DNA of 64,000 nucleotides, taken from assembly GCA_902363445.1 (NCBI GenBank), contig CABJAB010000004.1:369600-433599 (forward strand), written 5' to 3'. Made by a program: the position numbers and the translations under genes. Shown here piece after piece: positions 24,881 to 33,476 of the stretch (the stretch's first letter is position 1; every line of letters starts with the position of its first letter). Under the pieces are notes generated by a model. That model worked only from the letters and a program-made list of their open reading frames with translations. It was not told the origin of the DNA and did no database searches. This DNA is from Lachnospiraceae bacterium (GTDB lineage Bacteria; Bacillota; Clostridia; Lachnospirales; Lachnospiraceae).

Positions 24881-25762
24881 TTAGTATCGTTTTTTCGATT
24901 TCAGTTCTTCATAGAGAAGCAGGTAATTCTCGTACCGCTCCCTGCTTATGGTCCCTTTTTCGACCGCTCTCTTTACCGCGCAGTCCGGTTCTTTTCCATG
25001 GACACAGCCCTGGAACCTGCAGCTGCCTTCCAGCTTTTCCATTTCCGGATAGTACCATCGCAACTCGCTGCATTCAAGACCTTCTATGGCCAGTGAACTG
25101 AATCCCGGCGTATCCAGAAGGAAGGTCCCCTCCCCCACGCAGAAAAGTTCCGTATGCCTGGTGGTATGCTTCCCTCTTTTGATCTTCTGGCTCACCGCCC
25201 CGGTCTCCATTCTGGCCTCGGGACTCACGGCGTTCATGACCGAGGACTTTCCCACTCCGGAAGGTCCGGCCATGACCGTCGTCTTCCCCCGGAGAAGTGT
25301 CTGGATCTCCTCAATCCCCTCGCCGGTATACGTACTGGCAGAATGAACCGGATAACCGGCCCCGCCGTAGACGGCGGCCAGGCGCTCTGCCATATCGCCG
25401 CCTGACAGATCCACTTTGTTGAAACATATGTGGCAGGGAATTTCCTGCATTCCCATCATGACCAGAAACCGGTCCAACAAGTTTAAGTTCGGTTCCGGCT
25501 CCTTCACAGCGAATATCACAAGGGCCTGATCCACATTGGCCGAAGCCGGTCGGATCAGGCTGTTTTTTCTGGGGAATATCTCCGTGATATTCCCCAGATT
25601 TTCTTCCTCATTCAGGACGTCCACCGCCACATCGTCTCCTACCAGAGGCTTCTTTCCCTGGCTGCGGAAAATCCCTTTTGCCTTACATTCATAGACTCTG
25701 CTGTGTCCGTCATGGACATAGTAAAAGCCTGCGATTCCTTTGATGATCTTGCCCTTTGTCAT
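24881..25762 (-). CDS. rsgA: Small ribosomal subunit biogenesis GTPase RsgA
   Basis: A 293-residue circularly permuted GTPase that checks late 30S maturation. An OB domain comes first (GFYYVHDGHSRVYECKAKG). Then the G motifs appear in permuted order: G4 CFNKVDLSGG, G1 GPSGVGKSSVMNAV, G3 DTPGFSS. The C-terminal zinc site is CRFQGCVHGKEPDC. It starts 1 base after the prkC stop. Confidence 0.97.
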   Translation of the reverse strand: MTKGKIIKGIAGFYYVHDGHSRVYECKAKGIFRSQGKKPLVGDDVAVDVLNEEENLGNITEIFPRKNSLIRPASANVDQALVIFAVKEPEPNLNLLDRFLVMMGMQEIPCHICFNKVDLSGGDMAERLAAVYGGAGYPVHSASTYTGEGIEEIQTLLRGKTTVMAGPSGVGKSSVMNAVSPEARMETGAVSQKIKRGKHTTRHTELFCVGEGTFLLDTPGFSSLAIEGLECSELRWYYPEMEKLEGSCRFQGCVHGKEPDCAVKRAVEKGTISRERYENYLLLYEELKSKKRY

Positions 25763-25763
25763 A

Positions 25764-27917
25764 TTACTGAGCCGGCTGGTCCGGAAGATTGCCGTCGGGA
25801 GTCCCGCTGCTCTCCGTAGGATTTGTGCTCGACGGTTCTGTCGGTGTGGGCGGCGCCGTTGGTTCTGTCGTCGGCTCCTCCTTCGGCCCGCGGCTCACCC
25901 AGATATCCACTGTGGTCCCCGGCTTTAACTCCGTGCCCTCCGTATATTCCGCATCGATCACCTGTCCGATCTCTTCATTGCTGTACTGCTTTCCTACTGC
26001 GCCCAGCTTCAGGCCGGCCGCTTCCAGCTGCGCCTGCGCGCCTGCCGCATCCAGGCCGAGGATTCCGGGCATGGTGACCTTTTCCTCTTCCTTTTTACCC
26101 ATGCTGATCACCAGATTGACCTTCGTGCCTTCCTCAACGGTGCTGCCGCCCTTTACGGACTGGTTCATGACATGGCCCACTTCGTATTCTTCACTATAGT
26201 CCTCGGTCACGCTGCCCACCTGGAGATTTGCTCCTTCCAGAGCGGATCTGGCCTGGCTCTCCGTCTTGTCCAGCACATCCGGCACTTCGGTAGTCTTCGT
26301 CTCCGGCCCCTTGGACAGATATACGGTGACCTTATCTCCTATCGTGCACTTGCTTCCAACGCCAGGGGTCACCTTCGCGACCTTTCCTTCTTCCACATCG
26401 TCGCTGAAGATCTCATCGAATTCCGGCTCCAGGAAAGCCTCATGAAGGGCTTTCGTCGCCTGCTCCTTCGTCATGCCGATCAAATCCGCCGGAACCTGTG
26501 TCTCAGTAGTTCCCTTGCTGACTGTCAGCTTCACCACGGTATGGCGCTTCACCGACGAGCCTTCCGCGAACTCCTGCTCCATGATCTGGCCTTCCTCATA
26601 GTCATTGGACTCGCTGTAGGAAAGCTTCATCTCCAGATCCAGCTTGGCGAGCTCTTCTTCCGCCTCTGCCACGGTCTTTCCGAGCAGGTTCGGCATAGGC
26701 ACCTCTGTCGCGTTAGACTCTGCCGTTGTTTCCTTGTTGTTTTTCTTTCCGGAAAAATCAAAGAGGCCAAAGGTCTTTCCGAGGACGAACAAAGCCAGCA
26801 GCACGATGACTACGGCGACCACGATTCCCACAATGGTATATACTTTGTCGGATTTCTTTCCTTCCTCGTACTCCTCATCTTCTTCGTCGTCCAGCGGAAG
26901 CATCTCGTCATCGTCATAATCCAGCTGATAACGCTCTTCCTCTTCCATATCGTCATAATCGTCCAGCGGTTCCAGCATTTCCGTGTCATCCATGCTGCCG
27001 CGGCCGGCTTCGTCACGAATCTGGTTCACCTCATCCTGGCTCATCACCCGGGTGGGTCCGTCACTGCTTATCACATTCATCCGGACAAAGTCTTCGTTGG
27101 GAGTCATCAGCGCCCGCTTCAGGTCCCCGATGAGCTCCGTCACGCTGCGGTACCGCAGCTCCGGCTTTTTCTGTGTGCACTTTAATACGATCTTTTCCAG
27201 GCTCACAGGGATCATGGGATCATATTCCCTGGGCGGGACCATTTCCCCCTGAATGTGGAGAAGCGCCACGGAAACTGTGGAGTCTCCCTCAAAAGGCACA
27301 CGTCCCGTGAGCATTTCATACATGGTAATACCCAGAGAATAGATATCACTGCGTTCATCACAGTATCCTCCTCTGGCCTGCTCCGGTGAAATATAGTGGA
27401 CGGAACCCATGGTATTGGAAGTGATAGTTTCCGTGGTGGCCGCCTTAGCGATCCCGAAATCCGTCACTTTTACCTTGCCGTCCCTGGAAATAATAATGTT
27501 CTGGGGCTTGATATCCCGGTGGACGATATGCTGCTCATGGGCCGCTTCGATGCCCTGGGCCACCTGCATCGCGATGCCGATAGTCTCCCGTATCTCCAGC
27601 TTGCCCTTTTTGGCAATATATGTCTTAAGAGTGATCCCCTCGACTATCTCCATCACGATATAATGAAGCTCGTCTTCATCCCCCACGTCGAATACATGCA
27701 CGATATTGGGATGGGACAAACACGCCGCCGCATGGGCCTCCGTCCGAAACTTGCCGACAAAAGTCTTATCAGAATTGAATTCTTGTTTCAGGACCTTTAC
27801 GGCCACATCCCGATTCAGTTTGTGATCCTTGGCCCTGTACACGTCCGACATGCCGCCGGAACCGATCTTTTCCAGGATCTCATAACGTTCACCCAGAAAC
27901 ATTCCTATTCTTACCAT
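25764..27917 (-). CDS. prkC: PASTA-domain Ser/Thr protein kinase PrkC/Stk1
   Basis: A 717-residue membrane kinase that couples cell-wall fragments to growth or spore signalling. Kinase domain 10-270: glycine loop IGSGGMSDVY, Lys in VAVKVLKQEF, HRDIKPQNI, DFGIAKA, and the APE-region variant SPEQARGG. A very acidic stretch follows (LDDYDDMEEEERYQLD and DDEEDEEYEEGKK). One membrane helix lies at about 365-385 (IVGIVVAVVIVLLALFVLG). Four extracellular PASTA repeats end in a Pro/Thr tail. The ATG overlaps the stp stop, so kinase and phosphatase are coupled. Confidence 0.97.
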   Translation of the reverse strand: MVRIGMFLGERYEILEKIGSGGMSDVYRAKDHKLNRDVAVKVLKQEFNSDKTFVGKFRTEAHAAACLSHPNIVHVFDVGDEDELHYIVMEIVEGITLKTYIAKKGKLEIRETIGIAMQVAQGIEAAHEQHIVHRDIKPQNIIISRDGKVKVTDFGIAKAATTETITSNTMGSVHYISPEQARGGYCDERSDIYSLGITMYEMLTGRVPFEGDSTVSVALLHIQGEMVPPREYDPMIPVSLEKIVLKCTQKKPELRYRSVTELIGDLKRALMTPNEDFVRMNVISSDGPTRVMSQDEVNQIRDEAGRGSMDDTEMLEPLDDYDDMEEEERYQLDYDDDEMLPLDDEEDEEYEEGKKSDKVYTIVGIVVAVVIVLLALFVLGKTFGLFDFSGKKNNKETTAESNATEVPMPNLLGKTVAEAEEELAKLDLEMKLSYSESNDYEEGQIMEQEFAEGSSVKRHTVVKLTVSKGTTETQVPADLIGMTKEQATKALHEAFLEPEFDEIFSDDVEEGKVAKVTPGVGSKCTIGDKVTVYLSKGPETKTTEVPDVLDKTESQARSALEGANLQVGSVTEDYSEEYEVGHVMNQSVKGGSTVEEGTKVNLVISMGKKEEEKVTMPGILGLDAAGAQAQLEAAGLKLGAVGKQYSNEEIGQVIDAEYTEGTELKPGTTVDIWVSRGPKEEPTTEPTAPPTPTEPSSTNPTESSGTPDGNLPDQPAQ

Positions 27918-28654
27918 TCTTTCACCTCGTCTACGTTCGGCCGGAACAGCACTACGGCGATATTGTCCCTGCCTCCATTGTTATTTGCCTCTTCTATCAA
28001 GTCCTCCGCAGCCGCCTTAAGGTCTTCCCGGCCCGCCACGATTTCCCGGATGGTATCGTCGGGGACCATATTGCTGAGTCCATCGGAACACATGAGCACT
28101 GTGTCCCCTTCCTCCAGCGTCACTTCAAAAAAGTCCGCGAAGACTCCGCTTCTGGCCCCGATGGCCCTGGTAATAATATTCTTGTGCTCATGGTAGGCTT
28201 CGCTTCCGCGCTCCATCTCTCCGCGCTGGATCAATTCTTCGACCAGCGAATGGTCTCTCGTGATCTGCCTGATCTCGTCTTGGATCACATAAAGCCGGCT
28301 GTCTCCCACATTGGCCACACACAGGACGCTTCCCATGACACAGGCCGCCACCAGAGTGGTGCCCATGCCCGCCAGCTTCTCATCCCCTGATGCTCTTTCC
28401 AGAAGCATACCGTTCACCTGGCGGATACTGTCATTCAGGATCGTAATTGGATTATTGCCCTCTGCGGCTTCTATCAAACGAACCAAATTATCTATGGTAT
28501 ATTTCGACGCAAAATCTCCTGCCTGATGCCCTCCCATTCCATCTGCCACTACAAACAAATTGGGAATATTCCCAACCGGAAAGGTCGAATAATATACCGC
28601 ATCCTGATTGATCTGTCTTTTTCTTCCCCGGTCGGTCATAGCGTAGGCCTTCAT
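27911..28654 (-). CDS. stp: PP2C-type Ser/Thr phosphatase Stp
   Basis: A 247-residue PPM phosphatase that reverses phosphorylation by PrkC. Metal motifs are VVADGMGGHQAG, CVANVGDSRLYV, VLMCSDGLSNMV and GGRDNIAVVLF. The start is the usual MKAYAMTDRGRKRQINQDAV. It overlaps prkC by 7 bases and follows rlmN by 34 bases, the standard order in Bacillota. Confidence 0.97.
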   Translation of the reverse strand: MKAYAMTDRGRKRQINQDAVYYSTFPVGNIPNLFVVADGMGGHQAGDFASKYTIDNLVRLIEAAEGNNPITILNDSIRQVNGMLLERASGDEKLAGMGTTLVAACVMGSVLCVANVGDSRLYVIQDEIRQITRDHSLVEELIQRGEMERGSEAYHEHKNIITRAIGARSGVFADFFEVTLEEGDTVLMCSDGLSNMVPDDTIREIVAGREDLKAAAEDLIEEANNNGGRDNIAVVLFRPNVDEVKEW

Positions 28655-28688
28655 GCACTATCCTCCTTCTGCCTCAAACAGACACCTT

Positions 28689-29726
28689 TTAGGGCCGGTC
28701 TTCCCGGTAGCTCCGGCGCAGCTGCCCGCAGGCTCCGTTGATATCCCGTCCCATTTCTCTTCTAATAGTAACATTAATTCCACTTTTTTCAAGTATATTT
28801 TTGAAATTCCGGATGGCCTCCTGTCCGGAACGCACGTATTTACGCTCTTTTATGGGATTCACCGGTATGAGGTTCACATGACAGTTTCTGTGTCCCAAAA
28901 GGGCTGCCAGCGCCTCAGCCTCCTCTTTTGTATCATTGACACCCCCCACCAGGCTATACTCAAAACTCGGCCGCCTACCCGTTTTTTCAAAGTAAACATC
29001 GCACGCGGGCAGCACCTCCTTTAAGCTGTACCGGTTGGCGACGGGCATCAGTTCCCTTCTTTTTCCGTCGTCCGCCGCGTGAAGAGAAAGGGCGAGGGTG
29101 ATGGGCAGATTTTCCTCCGCCAGGCGGCAGATCCTGTCCGGCAGGCCGCAGGTGGAGACTGTGATATTTCTCGCGCTCAGATGAAATCCGCGCCCATCTG
29201 TGAGAAGACGTACAAATTTCACAAAATTATCGTAGTTATCCAGAGGCTCTCCGGATCCCATGACCACCACGTTCGACACCCGTTTCCCCATGAGCGCCTG
29301 CATGCGGTAGATCTGCTCCAGCATCTCCGACGGCCTCAGATCGCGCACAAGCCCGTCCAGGGTGGACGCGCAGAAGCGGCAGCCCATGCGGCAGCCTACC
29401 TGAGAAGAAATACATACGCTGTTCCCGTGGTGGTATTCCATCCAGACACTTTCAATGACATTGCCGTCATCCAGGCGGAACAGATACTTCCTGGTCCCGT
29501 CCAGTTCCGATATAAGCACCTCTACAGGCTCCAGAACTGTCAGAAAAAACCGTTCTGAAAGCCTTTGTCTCAAAGAAAGAGACAGGTTTGTCATCTCATC
29601 AAAGCTGTCCGCCAACTTTTCATGGAGCCAGCTGAAAATCTGGCCCGCCCGGAAGGGCTTTTCTCCCATATCCGCCAGGGCAGCCGTAAGTTCTTCTAAT
29701 GTAAGAGATTTTATATCTGTCTTCAT
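28689..29726 (-). CDS. rlmN: 23S rRNA (adenine2503-C2)-methyltransferase RlmN
   Basis: A 345-residue radical SAM methyltransferase that modifies A2503 of 23S rRNA and A37 of some tRNAs. Cluster motif CRMGCRFC, with SQVG before it; VVMGSGEPLDNYDN; catalytic Cys pair in TVSTCGLPD and NVTIRREMGRDINGACGQL. Length is typical. It overlaps rsmB by 4 bases. Confidence 0.97.
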   Translation of the reverse strand: MKTDIKSLTLEELTAALADMGEKPFRAGQIFSWLHEKLADSFDEMTNLSLSLRQRLSERFFLTVLEPVEVLISELDGTRKYLFRLDDGNVIESVWMEYHHGNSVCISSQVGCRMGCRFCASTLDGLVRDLRPSEMLEQIYRMQALMGKRVSNVVVMGSGEPLDNYDNFVKFVRLLTDGRGFHLSARNITVSTCGLPDRICRLAEENLPITLALSLHAADDGKRRELMPVANRYSLKEVLPACDVYFEKTGRRPSFEYSLVGGVNDTKEEAEALAALLGHRNCHVNLIPVNPIKERKYVRSGQEAIRNFKNILEKSGINVTIRREMGRDINGACGQLRRSYREDRP

Positions 29727-31123
29727 CTATGTATTGATTCCTTCCTGCGGAACCGGGCGATAAAAAACCCGTCCGTCCCTTTTTCTCCCGGCAGAAGCTG
29801 CAGCTTTCCCTGTCCCGTGGTCTCAGTGAAAAACCTCTCCGGCAAGACCTCCTCCAGACTTTCCGGATAAAACGGATAATTCTCTGAGAACCAGTCCGCG
29901 TTTTCCGCGTTCTCCGATGAAAATACCGTACAGGTGGAATACACCAGTCTCCCTCCCGGCTTCACATACCGCCAGATCACATCCAGGATCTTCCGCTGAA
30001 GCATGACAAGTTCCTTCTGGGTATCCTCTGTTATTTTATACTTGATGTCACTTTTCCTTCCGATGATCCCCATTCCTGAACAAGGCAGGTCAGCGATCAC
30101 CACATCTGCCGAGGCGATCTTGTCTTTATCCAAAACGAGCGCATCCCATACCCTGGCCGACAGATTGGTCAGGCGGCTGCGTCCGATGTTTTCTTCTATA
30201 AGTCTCACTTTTTCCGCCGTCAGATCCCTGGCTTCCACATGGCCTGTCCCATGGAGCAGGTCCGCGGCGTGGAGGCTTTTCCCGCCGGGAGCCGAGCACA
30301 CATCCAGAACAAAATCGCCTTCTTTTGGAGCTGCCGCCAGCCCCGCCAGTATAGAGCTCACATCCTGAACCTGTAAAAAGCCCTTCGAAAAAGCGTCAAT
30401 CTTCGATAGCATATCAAAATCATGAATCTCGAGAGCTCCAGAAATACCGTCGATCGTTTCTGTCCGTATCCCCTGCTCCTCCAGGCTGTTTTTTACAGCC
30501 TCCAGGGAAATTCTGCTCAGATTGCACCGGACGGTGAGAGGCCGTTCGGACAGACCGGCCGCCAATATCCCTTCTGCCCTTTCCTCACCGTATTCTCCCA
30601 GCAGCTTTTTCGTGATCCAAACAGGCATGGAATATTTCACCGCCGCATATGCGGAAAAGTCCATCTTTTTATCGGGAAGCGCCACTTCTCCTGAACCTCT
30701 GGAAGCCGCCCGTAAGACTCCGTTCACAAAGCCCTTGAGATTACCAAAGCCCTTTTTCTGAGCCAGCTTTACAGCTTCATTGCAGGCGGCGCTGTCCGGT
30801 ACCGCGTCCATATACAAAATCTGATAGACCCCCATCCTGAGGATTTCCCGTATGACAGGCTTCATCTTTTCTGTCTTTATTTTGGAAAACCAGTTGATGG
30901 TATAGTCCAACTCATACAGGCGTTCGACAACGCCTTCCGTCAGCCGCGTGAGGAACGCCCTGTCCCTCTTTTCCATATGACAGTATTTCTCCAGCTCTTC
31001 CCGGAGCACCACATGGCTGTACTCCCCCCGTTCCAGTATCCGAAGAAGGCAGTTCAGAGAAACCGCCCTGACATTTACACTTCCGTCCGGCCTTTCCGGC
31101 CTCTTTTTCCCTCTGTCAGTCAC
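29723..31123 (-). CDS. rsmB: 16S rRNA (cytosine967-C5)-methyltransferase RsmB
   Basis: A 466-residue protein with an N-terminal NusB-like RNA-binding domain (about 20-160, with DRAFLTRLTEGVVERLYELD) and a C-terminal Rossmann methyltransferase. SAM site VLDVCSAPGGKSLH, catalytic pair DLPCSGMGIIGRKSDIKY and YSTCTVFSSENAENAD. It overlaps both neighbours slightly (zinc peptidase stop and rlmN start). Confidence 0.97.
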   Translation of the reverse strand: MTDRGKKRPERPDGSVNVRAVSLNCLLRILERGEYSHVVLREELEKYCHMEKRDRAFLTRLTEGVVERLYELDYTINWFSKIKTEKMKPVIREILRMGVYQILYMDAVPDSAACNEAVKLAQKKGFGNLKGFVNGVLRAASRGSGEVALPDKKMDFSAYAAVKYSMPVWITKKLLGEYGEERAEGILAAGLSERPLTVRCNLSRISLEAVKNSLEEQGIRTETIDGISGALEIHDFDMLSKIDAFSKGFLQVQDVSSILAGLAAAPKEGDFVLDVCSAPGGKSLHAADLLHGTGHVEARDLTAEKVRLIEENIGRSRLTNLSARVWDALVLDKDKIASADVVIADLPCSGMGIIGRKSDIKYKITEDTQKELVMLQRKILDVIWRYVKPGGRLVYSTCTVFSSENAENADWFSENYPFYPESLEEVLPERFFTETTGQGKLQLLPGEKGTDGFFIARFRRKESIHR

Positions 31124-31835
31124 GGTTCCGTCTTCCTCCGAACAGCAGTATGAGCCTCAGCAGCTGAAGAATGGCGGACAAGGCTCCCGCCACATAGGTG
31201 AGAGCCGCGGCGGAAAGGACTTTTCTGGTCTGTGCCGCCTCATCCTGGTATAAGATTCCGTTTTCCTGCAGGAGCACCAGCGCCCGCCTGGAGGCATTGA
31301 ACTCCACCGGCAGAGTAATGAGCTGGAATAACACCGCCAGGGAAAAGCAGAGAATCCCCAGATTTACCAATATAGAATAGCTGCCGCTTCTGGCGCCGAA
31401 TATCAGTCCTGCGATAATCAAAAGCATGCTGATGCTGGAGCCGAAATTAGCCACCGGTACAAAAGCAGTCCTGAGCTTTAAAGGAGAATATCCCACTTCA
31501 TCCTGAATGGCATGGCCGCATTCATGGGCCGCCACTCCGATGGCCGCCACAGATGTGGAGCCATATACAGACTGGGACAGCTTAAGGGTCTTATTCCTGG
31601 GATCATAGTGATCCGTCAGATCTCCGGCCACAGACATCACCTGCACGCCGTAGATCCCCTGGCTGTCCAGCAGCCTCCTGGCCGCCTCCGCACCGGTCAT
31701 ACCGGTCCGGCTCATCACCTTAGAATACTTGGCAAACGTGCTCTTTACTCTGGCTGATGCGATCATGCAGATGACCGCACCGACGATTATCAGAATCCAG
31801 GTAGGGTCAAAATAATAAAAACCATAATAAGGCAT
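31116..31835 (-). CDS. Zinc metallopeptidase, YugP family
   Basis: A 239-residue membrane protein of the DUF2268-like/YugP (Zn_peptidase_2) family. The zinc motif is AAHECGHAIQDEVGY. Hydrophobic helices lie at the N-terminus (WILIIVGAVICMIAS) and in the C-terminal half (SMLLIIAGLIFGA, ILVNLGILCFSLAVLFQLI). Substrates are unknown. It lies between fmt and rsmB, a common place for it in Clostridia. Confidence 0.92.
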   Translation of the reverse strand: MPYYGFYYFDPTWILIIVGAVICMIASARVKSTFAKYSKVMSRTGMTGAEAARRLLDSQGIYGVQVMSVAGDLTDHYDPRNKTLKLSQSVYGSTSVAAIGVAAHECGHAIQDEVGYSPLKLRTAFVPVANFGSSISMLLIIAGLIFGARSGSYSILVNLGILCFSLAVLFQLITLPVEFNASRRALVLLQENGILYQDEAAQTRKVLSAAALTYVAGALSAILQLLRLILLFGGRRNRD

Positions 31836-31860
31836 AGTCTTTCATCCGCTCCTTGTCGTT

Positions 31861-32802
31861 TTATTGCTTTCTTTCGAATACATCTCCCTTTTTCAGAGAA
31901 TATCCCCTGAGAAATGCACCCGCGTCCATCCGTTTCTTTCCCTCCGGCTGGAGTTCCTTCACTTCCAGCAGCCCATTTCCGGTCTGCACGGAAAAGCTCT
32001 CTTTTCCGATGGCAACGACCGTGCCGGGAGCCGCTTTCTCTCCCTGCTCCGGAAGCACTCCAGCCTTCCATATCTTCACCGTCCGGTCCTCCAGACGGGT
32101 GTATGCGCTGGGCCAGGGCAAAAGCCCCCGGATCAGCCGTTCGATTGCCGCCGCATCCATGGACCAGTCGATATCGCCTAAGGATTTGGTCAGAATCTTT
32201 GCATAACAGGATTCTCCTTCCTGTGGAATCCGCTCCAGGCTTCCCGCCTCCAGCTTTTCCAAGGTTTCCACGATCAAAGGGCCGCCCGCGGCGCTCAGTT
32301 TGTCATGAAGGCTGCCTCCCGTTTCTTCTTTATCAATGGGAATGACCGTTTTTAACAGCATATCGCCGGTATCCAGCCCCTCTTCCATATACATGGTCGT
32401 GATTCCCGTCTCTCTTTCGCCGTCTATGATCACCCACTGGATAGGCGCCGCTCCCCGGTATTTGGGCAGAAGAGACGCGTGGATATTGATACATCCATAC
32501 TTCGGGAGCTCCAATATTTCCTTCGGCAGAATCTGCCCGAAAGCGATCACTACGATCACCTCCGGATCTATTTCTTTAAGCTGCTCCATGAATTCAGGAT
32601 TTCCTTTCACCCTGGCCGGCTGATAAACCGGAATCCCGTGGGAAAGCGCAGCTTTTTTCACTGCTGTTATCTGCATTTCCTTCCCGCGTCCCTTCGGCTT
32701 ATCCGGCTGCGTGACCACGCCTGCCACCTGATGGCCGGCCGCCACCAGTGCTTCCAGGGCCGGAACTGAAAAATCGGGAGTTCCCATAAACACTACTTTC
32801 AT
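31861..32802 (-). CDS. fmt: Methionyl-tRNA formyltransferase
   Basis: A 313-residue enzyme that formylates initiator Met-tRNA. It starts VVFMGTPDFSVPALEALV and has the catalytic GCINIHASLLPKYRGAAPIQ and the loop METGITTMY-like sequence ETGITTMYMEEGLDTGDML. The C-terminal tRNA-binding domain starts at about 205. It lies 140 bases after def in the same direction, and the two steps (formylation, deformylation) belong together. Confidence 0.97.
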   Translation of the reverse strand: MKVVFMGTPDFSVPALEALVAAGHQVAGVVTQPDKPKGRGKEMQITAVKKAALSHGIPVYQPARVKGNPEFMEQLKEIDPEVIVVIAFGQILPKEILELPKYGCINIHASLLPKYRGAAPIQWVIIDGERETGITTMYMEEGLDTGDMLLKTVIPIDKEETGGSLHDKLSAAGGPLIVETLEKLEAGSLERIPQEGESCYAKILTKSLGDIDWSMDAAAIERLIRGLLPWPSAYTRLEDRTVKIWKAGVLPEQGEKAAPGTVVAIGKESFSVQTGNGLLEVKELQPEGKKRMDAGAFLRGYSLKKGDVFERKQ

Positions 32803-32942
32803 ACGTCTGCTCCTCCAACCTCCGTCATAACCCTTCCGAATTCTGTCCGTTTTCCACAGACTGACGGACTGTTATACTCAGTATACTCTTATTTTTTCCA
32901 AATACCGCGATTTTCACAGTTTTTTAAGAAAAAACTTCTGAT

Positions 32943-33419
32943 TTATTCATCTTCTTCCTCATCTGTCACATCCATCAGCTCGCCTTCCACCAAATCCACA
33001 TAGAGCTTGCCTTCCAGATGGTCACACTCATGACAGATAGCCCGGGCCAGAAGCTCCGTCCCCTTTATCAGATGCTCTTTCATATTTTCGTCCAGAGCTT
33101 TGACCGTCACTTCATTCGGCCTGGTAACGATACCTTGTTTTCCTGGAACACTCAGGCATCCTTCCGGCCCCGACTGCTCCCCGCCTGTCTCCAGTATCAC
33201 CGGATTAATGAGTACGATGGGCCCGTCACCCGCGTCGATCGTCACAATCCTTTTAAGAACTCCCACCTGCGGCGCGGCAAGGCCTACTCCGTTTGCCTCA
33301 TACATGGTGTCCAGCATATCTGCTATGAGCTGGCTCGTCCTGGGAGTCATCTCCTTTACTTCCTTCGCTTTTTTAGTCAGTACCTCGTCGCCGATTTCTC
33401 TGATCGTCCTCAGTGCCAT
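32943..33419 (-). CDS. def: Peptide deformylase
   Basis: A 158-residue deformylase that removes the formyl group from new proteins. Motif 1 GVGLAAPQVGV, motif 2 EGCLSVPGKQG, motif 3 CHECDHLEGKLYVD supply the metal ligands Cys, His, His and catalytic Glu. The tail is acidic (DVTDEEEDE). It follows priA by 57 bases. Confidence 0.97.
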   Translation of the reverse strand: MALRTIREIGDEVLTKKAKEVKEMTPRTSQLIADMLDTMYEANGVGLAAPQVGVLKRIVTIDAGDGPIVLINPVILETGGEQSGPEGCLSVPGKQGIVTRPNEVTVKALDENMKEHLIKGTELLARAICHECDHLEGKLYVDLVEGELMDVTDEEEDE

Positions 33420-33476
33420 AATCCTCTGTCCTTTCTTTCTTCGTTTTCTATATTCTGCCCGTCTTCCGGTTAATAT

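Noticed and set aside
26172..27185. Plus-strand open frame of 337 codons opposite prkC
   Set aside because: It lies wholly antisense to a certain kinase gene, has a composition typical of a mirrored GC-rich frame and shows no ribosome site or domain.
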